DNA from: an uncultured Lachnospiraceae bacterium
Lineage (GTDB): Bacteria > Bacillota > Clostridia > Lachnospirales > Lachnospiraceae
DNA: 25,026 nt
Assembly (NCBI GenBank): GCA_905203555.1
Contig: CAJKWK010000042.1
Coordinates: 1-25,026 of the forward strand
Direction: 5' to 3'
In this document: piece by piece, positions 13,408 through 21,329 of the stretch
Numbering within the stretch: position 1 is the stretch's first letter
How the letters are laid out: the number at the start of each line of letters is the position of its first letter
Program-made: the position numbers and the translations under genes
The notes under the pieces: generated by a model
Seen by the model: the letters and a program-made list of their open reading frames with translations, nothing else
Databases searched by the model: none
What the model was told of the DNA's origin: nothing

Positions 13408-15516
13408 CTAATTTTTCATGTCATCCAGAGGTTCATTAAGCACCTCCGTGCCCGGAAGCACAAACCTTCCGTCTTTCAATAGTATAATCTGTTTTCCGGT
13501 TTTTGTTAATACACTTATTTCTTCTAACTCTTCATAAGGTATGGTTATATCTGTATGACACTGAAAATATGCTTTTTCCGGATCTTCTTTTCGTAAAACA
13601 GAACAGGAATTGTCCTTGGCAACGATCTCTTTGCCGCTTGGATTGTATACCCGGATGTCTTCACTCCAACTATAACAAGTATCTCCCACTGCAAAATGTG
13701 GTCCGGTCTTCTCTGCGATCAGAATCGGCATTTTCTCTTCTATCTGATATTTCTTTGCAGTCACATAAGCCGTAGTATTGGTTCCGATGGCAAATTCCCC
13801 CAGAGGGAGGCTCTCATGTTTATACAGCAAATTATCATAAATATACTTCCGTCCATCTGCTTCATTTTCAAAATTGGAACACCGGTAATCCGTAATCATT
13901 CCATCTGTAAATGTAATTTCCAGATCTTCATACTGTAGTTCATGCAAATACACTTTACTTACATGTAATACTCCATGGGTCCCTTCCAGTACCGGAGACG
14001 TAAACACCTCTCCCACCGGAATATTAACATCGGCTACACAGTTTTCGAAAATCGTTTCCTTTTCCGGATCATTTAATTTCCACAAATTCACCGTTAAATC
14101 TGTCCGATTCTTACCTTTCCCAAGAATATGCACAGATTCGCCCTGATCCAATGCATCGATCAAAGTCTGCTGTACCTTCTCATACACACCGGCATCCAGC
14201 GTATTAATCCGAATGACTTCATCAAAAATCTCCGCATACTGTTCTCCAATTTCCGGAACCGGATATGCGATGATCGTAAAACTCCGTTCTTCTCCCTTGA
14301 TATACTGGTTCGTAATCTGCCCGGACTTACTGTCATACTGCAAAACAAGCCCCTGCTGCACCTCTGTATAAGCAAATGCTTCTTCATGAACTTCCGGTGA
14401 AAACGGAACTTCTCCAAAAGTCTCAATCACTGCCGGTCCGGCAAACTGTGCCGCCTGATCCTTATGTTTCTCATAAACATTCTTTAAGACATCCAGCTTT
14501 CTCTCTATATAGCGTTTATCAAGAAACAACGCCTGATCCGACCGATGATCATACTCATACTGTTTATTCGGAATTGCTCCGTAATAACCGATCCGTATCT
14601 GTTCTTTTCTCGTAATCACGCTGGACGCCGACCGGTAAATCACCGGACGAAGTCCCATTTTTTCAAAATTCTCAATTGCCCGCCGTACCACACGTTCAAA
14701 TCCAAGACAATACCGGATATTGACAACCGATTTTTTAGACAAGTCTTTTCCTGTATTGATAAATCCGACACGATAACCTTCTGTATATACATCCGCCATT
14801 TTCTGAATGGTTTCCTCCGGCAGAGTTGCCAGATGCTGCGCTGTTTTCCATTCATTTTCGGTAATATATTCTCCAAAGGTATACAAATACCGCAAATCCT
14901 TCAAATCTGCATGAAGTATCACATCTGTCGCAAACGACCGTTCCGGATAGAGCTGTTCCTCAATCCGATCAGCCAGAAAGACATCGCAGTAATCACTTGC
15001 ATACCAATATAAAATCTCTTTTAACGATTTCCATTCCGGAACTTGTTCCTCAAAACAATTATATACTTCAATCAACAACTCATTTAAAATCGTCAGATAA
15101 TCCATACGATTTTCAAATGCATACGCAATCCCACTGCGAAGTTCCGCATAAAGCATACTCAAAATCTGTCCCGTTTCTTCCCCAAACTGCTGCACTGCAT
15201 AAACCGGAGACGCATAGCTCCTTTCATATACATCCGGCAAAATATTCCGATATAAACTGGTATTGTATTCCCTCATCTCCTCCAGACTTAACTCCTGCCA
15301 GCCGCCAGTCTCCACTTTTCGGCGCACCGTTTCTAATTCCAACAGAAACATTGCACATTCCTGAAAATATTCTCGAAACATTTCGTCTACTGTATTTTCC
15401 GTTACCATTTGTCTCATTCGTTCAATTGTCAACTCATGGCGTTCTGCACATGCCGCATTTTTCTCCTGCTGCCATTTCCAATCATAGACCAAATCTTGAT
15501 CTCCCATTTTTGTCAT
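13408..15516 (-). CDS. M29-type (AmpS-like) aminopeptidase with long N-terminal extension
   Basis: This metallo-aminopeptidase removes N-terminal residues from peptides in the cytosol. The C-terminal half of the 702-aa protein, from about 400, carries all M29 metal and catalytic positions: E503 in NIPVGEVFTSP, E574 in LPLGEFAIG, H607 and Y615 in PHFAVGDTCY, and H654 and D656 in CHTDI. It ends with the family's DGRFVLPGTEVLN. Typical M29 enzymes are about 370-415 aa. The first 300 or so residues here are largely helical, acidic and unassigned, so this is the long form that I recall only from Clostridia. There is no signal peptide. The start has AGGAGG 9 nt upstream and overlaps the preceding small membrane-protein gene (ATGA). 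purE follows after 43 nt. The enzyme class is well supported; the N-terminal role is unknown. Confidence 0.88.
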   Translation of the reverse strand: MTKMGDQDLVYDWKWQQEKNAACAERHELTIERMRQMVTENTVDEMFREYFQECAMFLLELETVRRKVETGGWQELSLEEMREYNTSLYRNILPDVYERSYASPVYAVQQFGEETGQILSMLYAELRSGIAYAFENRMDYLTILNELLIEVYNCFEEQVPEWKSLKEILYWYASDYCDVFLADRIEEQLYPERSFATDVILHADLKDLRYLYTFGEYITENEWKTAQHLATLPEETIQKMADVYTEGYRVGFINTGKDLSKKSVVNIRYCLGFERVVRRAIENFEKMGLRPVIYRSASSVITRKEQIRIGYYGAIPNKQYEYDHRSDQALFLDKRYIERKLDVLKNVYEKHKDQAAQFAGPAVIETFGEVPFSPEVHEEAFAYTEVQQGLVLQYDSKSGQITNQYIKGEERSFTIIAYPVPEIGEQYAEIFDEVIRINTLDAGVYEKVQQTLIDALDQGESVHILGKGKNRTDLTVNLWKLNDPEKETIFENCVADVNIPVGEVFTSPVLEGTHGVLHVSKVYLHELQYEDLEITFTDGMITDYRCSNFENEADGRKYIYDNLLYKHESLPLGEFAIGTNTTAYVTAKKYQIEEKMPILIAEKTGPHFAVGDTCYSWSEDIRVYNPSGKEIVAKDNSCSVLRKEDPEKAYFQCHTDITIPYEELEEISVLTKTGKQIILLKDGRFVLPGTEVLNEPLDDMKN

Positions 15517-15860
15517 CTCAAAAGACCTCCTACGAATATTCCTATAAGCCCGAGTAAAATCAATATATTCACTGCCATCCCGATTCGACAGGTCAGATAA
15601 TTCCGTTCTCGTTCCCGAAATCCTTTCATAGCCGCCTTAGCGCCAAGTCCCGCCAAAACAACTGCCAAAACACCCATACCACCGACAAATCCAATCGTCT
15701 TGCCACGCATCACAAATGCAATGATGATGGATGCCGCAAGGATCCCCAGTGAAACGCCTGCCAGCCAGCAGGAACGCTTTCCCATGGTCGAATGTTTCAA
15801 ATAACTCTGTCCGTACTTCCGCGTTGCCAGCTTCCTGCTCTCCTTTTTTCTCCCAAACAT
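15513..15860 (-). CDS. Small membrane protein, DUF6142-like, 115 aa
   Basis: A basic N-terminus (MFGRKKESRKLATRKYG) is followed by three or so hydrophobic helices (about 32-50, 55-77, 92-113), separated by the loop KAAMKGFRERERNYLTCR. GGAG lies about 8 nt before the ATG at 15860. A longer upstream reading would overlap the VanZ-like gene and lacks a ribosome site. The arrangement resembles DUF6142, small membrane proteins that I recall next to this aminopeptidase in Lachnospiraceae. The stop overlaps the aminopeptidase start by 4 nt, so the two proteins are coupled and may work together. Function unknown. Confidence 0.75.
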   Translation of the reverse strand: MFGRKKESRKLATRKYGQSYLKHSTMGKRSCWLAGVSLGILAASIIIAFVMRGKTIGFVGGMGVLAVVLAGLGAKAAMKGFRERERNYLTCRIGMAVNILILLGLIGIFVGGLLR

Positions 15861-15888
15861 CTTTTTCTCTCCTTCTATCTTAACAAAC

Positions 15889-16341
15889 CTACCGTCTGGC
15901 AGAAATGAAATGTCCGATACTAAAAATAATATAGCCCAAAACACCGCCCAACGTATTCAGCAAAATATCATCTACGTCAAAACTTCCGACTCTTGTCACA
16001 AGCTGAAAAATCTCTACCCCGAAACAAAGCCCAAAGCTATAGATAAAAGTCTTCCAAAATCCTCTGCGCCTGCTTGCCATTGCAACAAAAAATCCATAGG
16101 GTACAAAAATCAATATATTTCCAAACAGATTTGTAAATACCGCAAACATCCCCAATTCTTCCCGATATTCAATAAATCGTTTTATTTCCTTAAATAATTC
16201 CAAATTATATCGGTATTCTTCTGTTGTACCGACACGACCATACCACTCTGAAAAGCACAAAAAATAGATTAAAAATATTATATACAATACAAACAATACT
16301 TTTCCGAGCGCACGAAATCTCTTTTCTCTCTTCTTACTCAA
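15889..16341 (-). CDS. VanZ-like family membrane protein
   Basis: This is a multi-helix membrane protein of the VanZ/phosphotransbutyrylase-like family. VanZ itself gives low-level teicoplanin resistance; most homologues have no known role. I choose a TTG start at 16341 (150 aa), because AGAGGG lies 6 nt upstream. The longer frame would begin at another TTG at 16377, inside the loop of a hairpin. Visible features are helix 1 (VLFVLYIIFLIYFLCFSEWYGR), the conserved NLFGNILIFVPYGFFVA and IFQLVTRVGSFDVDDILLNTLGGVLGY segments (each shorter than 30 residues, about 80-140), and a last helix near the C-terminus. This VDDILLNTLGG signature is diagnostic. It is followed after 28 nt by the DUF6142-like gene. 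Confidence 0.88.
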   Translation of the reverse strand: MSKKREKRFRALGKVLFVLYIIFLIYFLCFSEWYGRVGTTEEYRYNLELFKEIKRFIEYREELGMFAVFTNLFGNILIFVPYGFFVAMASRRRGFWKTFIYSFGLCFGVEIFQLVTRVGSFDVDDILLNTLGGVLGYIIFSIGHFISARR

Positions 16342-16366
16342 TTCAATCCCTCTTATATCATGTGAA

Positions 16367-16387
16367 AGCGCCTGCAAAACAGGCGCT
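16367..16387 (-). terminator. Stem-loop between the 49-aa gene and the VanZ-like gene
   Basis: A perfect 8-bp stem, AGCGCCTG with CAGGCGCT, has a 5-nt loop and begins 16 nt after the 49-aa stop. On the minus strand it is followed by TTCACATGA, so the U tract is poor. It may be a partial terminator for the pyrE/49-aa transcript. Confidence 0.55.
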
Positions 16388-16403
16388 CACCAGCTAACAT
16401 TCA

Positions 16404-16553
16404 TTAAAAAATAATTTCATTGCGGTTTTTCAAAAGACGTGCTCCATTGATAATCGTCAGCACTCCAGCCGCCACACCTGCAACAATCACAACAATTCCT
16501 GCCGCAATATTGGCAGCTCCGGAGGACGTCATTGTCTTATATGCTTTTTCCAT
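16404..16553 (-). CDS. Single-helix membrane peptide, 49 aa, function unknown
   Basis: I do not recognise this protein. A short N-terminal stretch (MEKAYKTMTSSGAAN) precedes one long hydrophobic helix at about 15-36, rich in Ala, Gly and Val (IAAGIVVIVAGVAAGVLTII). A basic tail NGARLLKNRNEIIF follows. By the positive-inside rule the C-terminus should face the cytosol. A clean AGGAG sits 8 nt before the ATG. The gene is 60 nt after the pyrE stop and is followed by a strong hairpin, so it could be the last gene of a pyrE unit. The ribosome site, plausible composition and boundaries make it a likely real small protein. Confidence 0.65.
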   Translation of the reverse strand: MEKAYKTMTSSGAANIAAGIVVIVAGVAAGVLTIINGARLLKNRNEIIF

Positions 16554-16613
16554 GAAAACATCTCCTACTATTATTACTATTATTACAATTCTAATTTATT
16601 ATTTTCAGCCGTT

Positions 16614-17294
16614 TTATTTTGCTCCATACATCTCATAATATGCGTCAATCGCTGCTTTTAATGTATCGTCAATGATAATTTCTCCATTGTATTCTTTATT
16701 ATAAAGACATTCTACAACTTCTTCCATCGTTACAATCGCAGCCGTATCAAATCCATAGAGATCCTTCACTTCGTCCAGAGCACATTTCTCTCCGCCTTTT
16801 CCTACTTCCATACGATTCAGAGATACCATAAGACCTACAATAGTTACATCTGCAGCACCCTTTACCTTTGGCACTGTCTCTTCCATAGACTTGCCGGATG
16901 TCGTCACATCCTCGATCATGATCACACGATCGCCATCCTGCAGCTTGCTGCCCAGAAAACTGCCCTTATCTGCACCATGGTCTTTTTCCTCTTTCCGGTC
17001 AGAACAGTAACGTACTTCCTTGCCATACAATTCGCTGTATGCCATTGCCGTTACAACTGCCAGCGGAATCCCCTTATATGCAGGTCCAAATAATACGTCA
17101 AAATCGTCTCCATATGTATCATGGATTGCTTTTGCATAATATTCGCCCAGTTTCTTTAACTGTGAACCGGTTACATAACCACCCGCATTCATAAAAAACG
17201 GAGACTTTCTTCCACTTTTCAGTGTAAATTCTCCAAACTTCAATACCTTACTGTCTACCATAAACTGTATAAACTCTTTTTTATAACTTTCCAT
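16614..17294 (-). CDS. pyrE: Orotate phosphoribosyltransferase
   Basis: This enzyme forms OMP from orotate and PRPP, the fifth step of UMP synthesis. The protein is 226 aa from Met at 17294, chosen because GGAGG is 6 nt upstream; an ATG two codons earlier is possible. It has the phosphoribosyltransferase fold with FTLKSGRKSPFFMNAGGY near the N-terminus, the substrate loop FGPAYKGIPLAVVTA, and the PRPP motif VIMIEDVTTSGKSMEETV. It has its own well-formed promoter and lies about 5 kb from pyrD, separated by genes on the opposite strand. In many Lachnospiraceae it directly follows pyrD. Confidence 0.98.
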   Translation of the reverse strand: MESYKKEFIQFMVDSKVLKFGEFTLKSGRKSPFFMNAGGYVTGSQLKKLGEYYAKAIHDTYGDDFDVLFGPAYKGIPLAVVTAMAYSELYGKEVRYCSDRKEEKDHGADKGSFLGSKLQDGDRVIMIEDVTTSGKSMEETVPKVKGAADVTIVGLMVSLNRMEVGKGGEKCALDEVKDLYGFDTAAIVTMEEVVECLYNKEYNGEIIIDDTLKAAIDAYYEMYGAK

Positions 17295-17336
17295 CTTCAT
17301 CCTCCGTCCTGACTGTTTCTTCTTATCGTGATTTCA

Positions 17337-17365
17337 ATTTTATCATATCTGTTTTTGTATTTCAA
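17337..17365 (-). promoter_or_regulatory. pyrE promoter
   Basis: On the minus strand there is TTGAAA (17360-17365), a 17-nt spacer and TAAAAT (17337-17342), close to sigma-A consensus. The leader would be only about 35 nt, too short for a PyrR attenuator. pyrE therefore appears to be expressed separately from pyrF-K-D. Confidence 0.75.
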
Positions 17366-17402
17366 TTCGAGCCACAGAAAAAACACGAAGATTTTCGAAT
17401 TG
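17363..17402. promoter_or_regulatory. Inverted repeat shared by the divergent pyrE and iorA promoters
   Basis: CAATTCGA (17363-17370) and TCGAATTG (17395-17402) are perfect 8-bp arms 24 nt apart. One arm overlaps the pyrE -35. The other ends 11 nt before the iorA -35. The placement suggests an operator where one dimer or tetramer could affect both promoters. A low-stability RNA hairpin is the alternative. Confidence 0.5.
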
Positions 17403-17413
17403 GATATTTTTAA

Positions 17414-17442
17414 TTTACATTTCCCGCTCCTCATGTTATACT
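17414..17442 (+). promoter_or_regulatory. iorA promoter
   Basis: TTTACA (17414-17419), a 17-nt spacer and TATACT (17437-17442) give a start near 17449 and a leader of about 28 nt before iorA. It is a good sigma-A match and should drive iorA-iorB-paaK. Confidence 0.78.
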
Positions 17443-17476
17443 TTAGCGTAGTAAATCAATAAAGAGAGGTTGTCTT

Positions 17477-19357
17477 ATGCACACAGAATTTTTAATGGGA
17501 AATGAAGCAATCGCCCTGGGTGCTATTGCTGCCGGAGTCAATCTGGTCTCGGGTTATCCCGGTACTCCGTCCTCAGAAGTATTGGAAACAGTTGCCAGAC
17601 GCCGGACAAAGGATATTTATGTAGAATGGTCGGTCAACGAAAAAGCCGCCTTAGAAGTTGCTGCCGGAGCCGCATATACCGGAGCCCGCAGTATGGTAAC
17701 GATGAAACAGGTCGGCCTCAATGTAGCTTCCGACCCACTGATGAGTCTGGAATATGTAGGGATCAAAGGCGGAATGGTCGTTCTTGTTGCAGATGATCCG
17801 GGTCCAATTTCTTCTCAAACAGAGCAGGACACGAGACATTTTGCAGCATTTTCCAAGCTGCCTTGTTTTGACCCGTCCTCGGCGCAAGAAGCGTATGAAA
17901 TGATTCAGGATGCTTTTGACTATTCTGAAAAATACGGAACTCCTGTATTTCTGCGACCGACAACCAGGGTCTGTCATGGATACGCTTCCATCACTGTCAA
18001 AGATCCTTCCGAATATGCACAGCACACCATCGAAGGTTTCGTCAAAGATTCGAAACGCTGGGTCATTTTCCCCCGCCTTTCTTACGAAAATCACCTTCGA
18101 ATCGAGGCGCGTAATGTTCGTCTGTCAGAGGATTTTTCTACATATTCTAAAAATCAGATATATCCTGCTTCCGAAGAATATGCCATATCTAAAAAAGGGG
18201 TGATTTCTTCCGGAATCAGTTTTACTTATGCCTTGGAATCTCTGGAACAATTAGGGATGGTGCGCCTTCTTAAAGTCGCCACTCCCCATCCTTTCCCAGA
18301 AAAACTGGCTTTGGATTTTTTAAACGGATTGGAAGAAGTCCTTTGTCTGGAAGAACTGGATCCTGTTCTGGAACGGGAACTTACCTATCTATGCGGCAAG
18401 CATCATTTGCCGGTTCAGATTTACGGAAAACTAAGCCACCATGTACAACAGGCCGGAGAAAATACTCGTGACAGTGTCCAGCAACAGATTCGCACATTTT
18501 TGTATCCGGAAACTGTAACCGCTGATGTCACTGCTGATTCCGTTATTGATACCATTACCGGTTCCGGCTGTCCGACAGATACTGCCATCCCTCAGCCGCC
18601 TCTTCCGGTTCGACCACCGGTACTGTGTGCCGGCTGCCCGCATCGTGCTTCTTTCTACGCAGTCAAGCAGGCGATGAAAGGAAAAAAGACCATTTTCTGT
18701 GGTGATATCGGATGTTACACACTCGGAAACGCAATGCCGCTGGATATGGTAGACACCTGTCTTTGTATGGGTGCCGGTCTGGGCATTGCTCAAGGAGTCG
18801 GTCACATTGAGCCGGATACCTCTTGTTTTGCTTTTGTCGGAGATTCCACGTTCTTTGCCTCTGCCATCACCGGTGTCGTCAATGCTGTTTATAATCAAGC
18901 CGATATGACCTTGATCATTCTGGATAATTCCACGACTGCAATGACCGGACATCAGCCACATCCCGGAACAGGACGTACAATGATGGGCGATATTGTGCAA
19001 AAAATAAACATCGAAACGGTTCTGCGCGGAATCGGTTTGATTACAGTCGAAACAGTTGATCCACTGGATCTCGCTGCTTCTATCGAATGTGTACAACGCA
19101 CCGCAGCCCTTCCCGGCGTCAAAGCAATTATTTTCAAGTCCCCTTGTATCGCCGTCACAAAACCGGACGCCTGTATGACAGTTTCGCAAAATTCTTGTAT
19201 CAACTGTAAGAAATGTATTCGTGAGCTCGGCTGCCCGGCTCTCATCATTCGAGAAGGAAATGTTACGATCGATACCGCACTCTGTACCGGATGTACATTG
19301 TGCGCCCAGGTTTGCCCTGCAAATGCGATTCAATCAGGAGGTGCTTGTCATGAATAA
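17477..19357 (+). CDS. iorA: Indolepyruvate ferredoxin oxidoreductase, alpha subunit
   Basis: This is the catalytic subunit of the enzyme that decarboxylates aryl-2-oxo acids from Trp, Phe and Tyr to aryl-acetyl-CoA, passing two electrons to ferredoxin. The 626-aa protein starts with the pyrimidine-binding domain (MGNEAIALGAIAAGVNLVSGYPGTPSSEVLE). It has the thiamine-diphosphate domain at about 380-520, with the GDIGCYTLGN and FVGDSTFFASAITGVVNAVYNQ motifs. It ends in two ferredoxin-type clusters: Cys574, 577, 580, 586 and Cys603, 606, 609, 613. AGAGAGG precedes the ATG. The stop overlaps the iorB start by 8 nt. With iorB and paaK it forms a complete aryl-acid module. The reaction is reversible at low potential, so it may fix CO2 onto aryl-acetyl-CoA instead. 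Confidence 0.97.
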   Translation: MHTEFLMGNEAIALGAIAAGVNLVSGYPGTPSSEVLETVARRRTKDIYVEWSVNEKAALEVAAGAAYTGARSMVTMKQVGLNVASDPLMSLEYVGIKGGMVVLVADDPGPISSQTEQDTRHFAAFSKLPCFDPSSAQEAYEMIQDAFDYSEKYGTPVFLRPTTRVCHGYASITVKDPSEYAQHTIEGFVKDSKRWVIFPRLSYENHLRIEARNVRLSEDFSTYSKNQIYPASEEYAISKKGVISSGISFTYALESLEQLGMVRLLKVATPHPFPEKLALDFLNGLEEVLCLEELDPVLERELTYLCGKHHLPVQIYGKLSHHVQQAGENTRDSVQQQIRTFLYPETVTADVTADSVIDTITGSGCPTDTAIPQPPLPVRPPVLCAGCPHRASFYAVKQAMKGKKTIFCGDIGCYTLGNAMPLDMVDTCLCMGAGLGIAQGVGHIEPDTSCFAFVGDSTFFASAITGVVNAVYNQADMTLIILDNSTTAMTGHQPHPGTGRTMMGDIVQKINIETVLRGIGLITVETVDPLDLAASIECVQRTAALPGVKAIIFKSPCIAVTKPDACMTVSQNSCINCKKCIRELGCPALIIREGNVTIDTALCTGCTLCAQVCPANAIQSGGACHE

Positions 19358-19976
19358 AAACATTCTTTTATGTGGTGTCGGTGGGCAAGGCACTGTTCTT
19401 GCCTCCAAACTGATTGCGGCAGCAGCTATGAAAAAGGGTCTCTCTGTCATGAGCGCGGAAACCATTGGAATGGCGCAGCGTGGCGGCAGTGTTTTCAGCC
19501 ACATCCGCATCGGTGATAACCTGCATTCTCCTATGATTGCAGCAGGAACTGCAGATATCCTCATTGGTTTCGAACCAGGAGAAACCGTACGGATGCTTCC
19601 CTACCTGAAAAAAGACGGTCAGGTGATTGTCAGCAGTCATGCCATCATCCCGGTCACCGCTGTCCTTTCTAGCGGCAGTTATGATCCTGAGGCAATGCTT
19701 GCCTATTTAAAGCAGACAGTTGCCCATCTTCTTGTCATCGACACCGAAGAGGCCTGTCTCGCTCTCGGTTCCTCAAAAGTATTGAACATTCTGCTCTTAG
19801 GCGCAGCAATCGAAAGCGGCGCTCTGGGATTAACAGAAACCGAAATCAAAGACGCAATCAAAGAACGGCTGCCGGAAAGATTTCATGAATTAAATTTCCG
19901 GGCGTTAAATTATTTTCACGAAACCATGCCGTCAACTTTTTCAGACTCTAACAATACGAATATATTAGGAAAATAA
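19350..19976 (+). CDS. iorB: Indolepyruvate ferredoxin oxidoreductase, beta subunit
   Basis: This is the partner subunit of IorA and contributes the gamma-type domain of the 2-oxoacid oxidoreductase fold. I place the start at 19350 (208 aa): AGGAGG lies 8 nt upstream, and the protein then begins NKNILLCGVGGQGTVLASKLIA, the family's standard opening. A longer frame from 19221 would run antiparallel to nothing and overlap iorA by 137 nt. Further motifs are ETIGMAQRGGSVFSHIRIG and the LLGAAIESGAL segment. It is followed after 36 nt by paaK on the same strand. Confidence 0.97.
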   Translation: MNKNILLCGVGGQGTVLASKLIAAAAMKKGLSVMSAETIGMAQRGGSVFSHIRIGDNLHSPMIAAGTADILIGFEPGETVRMLPYLKKDGQVIVSSHAIIPVTAVLSSGSYDPEAMLAYLKQTVAHLLVIDTEEACLALGSSKVLNILLLGAAIESGALGLTETEIKDAIKERLPERFHELNFRALNYFHETMPSTFSDSNNTNILGK

Positions 19977-20012
19977 CATAACTATCACTCTATAAGAAAG
20001 GGACGTTCAGCT

Positions 20013-21248
20013 ATGCAGATTACAAATACACAATTGGAACTCGTCAATAAACAAATCCAGGCTCTTATAAATGCAGAGAGTTTCTATGGAAAAAAACTGG
20101 AAGAAGCCGGTATCTCCGGAATCACTTCCCCGGAGGATTTTGAGAATCTCCCGTTTTCTGAAAAAAATGATCTGCGGGAAGCCTATCCGCTCGGACTAAT
20201 GACCGCATCGGAAGAAAAAATCGTACGAATCCACTCTTCTTCCGGTACAACCGGACTTCCGGTCATCATTCCATACACTGCAAAGGACGTAGATGATTGG
20301 GCTATCATGTTCAAACGTTGTTATGAAATGGCTGGAATTACCAATCTGGACCGTATCCAGATTACTCCCGGCTACGGTCTGTGGACTGCCGGAATCGGTT
20401 TCCAAAACGGTGCTGAAAAGCTTGGAGCAATGGTCATTCCTATGGGACCCGGAAATACTGACAAACAATTGCAGATGATGCTGGATATGAAATCTACTGT
20501 CCTTTGTTCCACATCTTCCTATGCCCTTCTTCTGGCAGAAGAAATTGAACACCGAAATATCGCCGATCAGATCCATTTAAAAAAGGGCATCATCGGTTCG
20601 GAACGCTGGGGCGAAAAAATGCGAAAACGGATTTCTGAAGAACTGGGCATTGAACTGTATGATATTTATGGATTGACAGAAATCTACGGCCCCGGCATAG
20701 GAATCAGCTGTAAAGAAGATAACGGTATGCATTACTGGGACGATTATATTTACATCGAAATCATTGATCCGGTCACATTAAAACCTGTCCCTGACGGAGA
20801 ACTCGGTGAAGTTGTCATTACAACACTTGTTAAAGAAGGGGCTCCTCTGATTCGTTACCGCACCCATGATTTATCCCGGATCCTCCCCGGAGAATGTGCA
20901 TGTAAAAGTCCATTTCCTCGTCTGGATACGATTATGGGCAGAACCGATGACATGATGAAAATCAAAGGGGTCAATGTATTCCCAAGCCAGATTGAAGAAG
21001 TGCTGAAAGAATTCCCTGAAGTATCCAGCGAATACCAGATTCGTATTTCTCATCTGAACGGAAAAGATACGATGCGTATTTATGTTGAGACGAACGGAAG
21101 CGTAGACTTCCTTGATCTGTCCAAACGAATCGCCGCTACGGTTAAAAGCCGGATTGGATTCACTCCGCTCGTCAAAGTTGTAGAGCTCGGACTGCTTCCT
21201 CGCAGCGAAAAGAAATCCAAACGCATCATCGACGAACGATACGCGTAA
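20013..21248 (+). CDS. paaK: Phenylacetate-CoA ligase (aryl-acid CoA ligase)
   Basis: This AMP-forming ligase interconverts aryl-acetates (phenylacetate, indoleacetate) and their CoA thioesters. The 411-aa protein has the ATP-binding loop SSSGTTGLP (75-83), the adenylate motif YGLTEIYGPG (219-228), and the C-terminal GRTDDMMKIKGVNVFPSQIEEVL hinge region. Standard PaaK is about 430-440 aa; the shortfall is in the N-terminal helix. With IorAB upstream, it can either activate environmental aryl-acetates for reductive carboxylation to aryl-pyruvates (amino-acid synthesis) or release aryl-acetates at the end of amino-acid fermentation. AAAGGGA precedes the ATG. No clear terminator lies directly after the stop. 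Confidence 0.95.
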   Translation: MQITNTQLELVNKQIQALINAESFYGKKLEEAGISGITSPEDFENLPFSEKNDLREAYPLGLMTASEEKIVRIHSSSGTTGLPVIIPYTAKDVDDWAIMFKRCYEMAGITNLDRIQITPGYGLWTAGIGFQNGAEKLGAMVIPMGPGNTDKQLQMMLDMKSTVLCSTSSYALLLAEEIEHRNIADQIHLKKGIIGSERWGEKMRKRISEELGIELYDIYGLTEIYGPGIGISCKEDNGMHYWDDYIYIEIIDPVTLKPVPDGELGEVVITTLVKEGAPLIRYRTHDLSRILPGECACKSPFPRLDTIMGRTDDMMKIKGVNVFPSQIEEVLKEFPEVSSEYQIRISHLNGKDTMRIYVETNGSVDFLDLSKRIAATVKSRIGFTPLVKVVELGLLPRSEKKSKRIIDERYA

Positions 21249-21275
21249 TTCTCGTATCCCCGATTTTTTACTTTT

Positions 21276-21303
21276 AAATTCCAGTATACTGATATTGGAA
21301 TTT
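21276..21303. promoter_or_regulatory. Operator-like inverted repeat before the 37-aa gene
   Basis: AAATTCCA and TGGAATTT are perfect 8-bp arms 12 nt apart. The spacer contains TATACT, a plausible -10 without a good -35. There is no U tract, so it does not look like the paaK terminator. A repressor site over the promoter of the small ORF is the best reading. Confidence 0.5.
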
Positions 21304-21329
21304 ATGAACTCAGCATTCGGGAGATACCA

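Noticed and set aside
16342..16377. Longer VanZ-like start at TTG 16377
   Set aside because: This start lies in the loop of a perfect hairpin and lacks a ribosome site. The TTG at 16341 has AGAGGG 6 nt upstream.
18431..19333. 300-codon minus-strand open frame opposite iorA
   Set aside because: It is antisense to a clear iorA with full catalytic and cluster motifs. Its product is low in hydrophobic core patterns, rich in Cys, Asn and Arg, and has no ribosome site.
19221..19349. Longer iorB reading frame from 19221
   Set aside because: It would overlap the iorA ferredoxin domain by 137 nt. The start at 19350 has AGGAGG and gives the standard family N-terminus.
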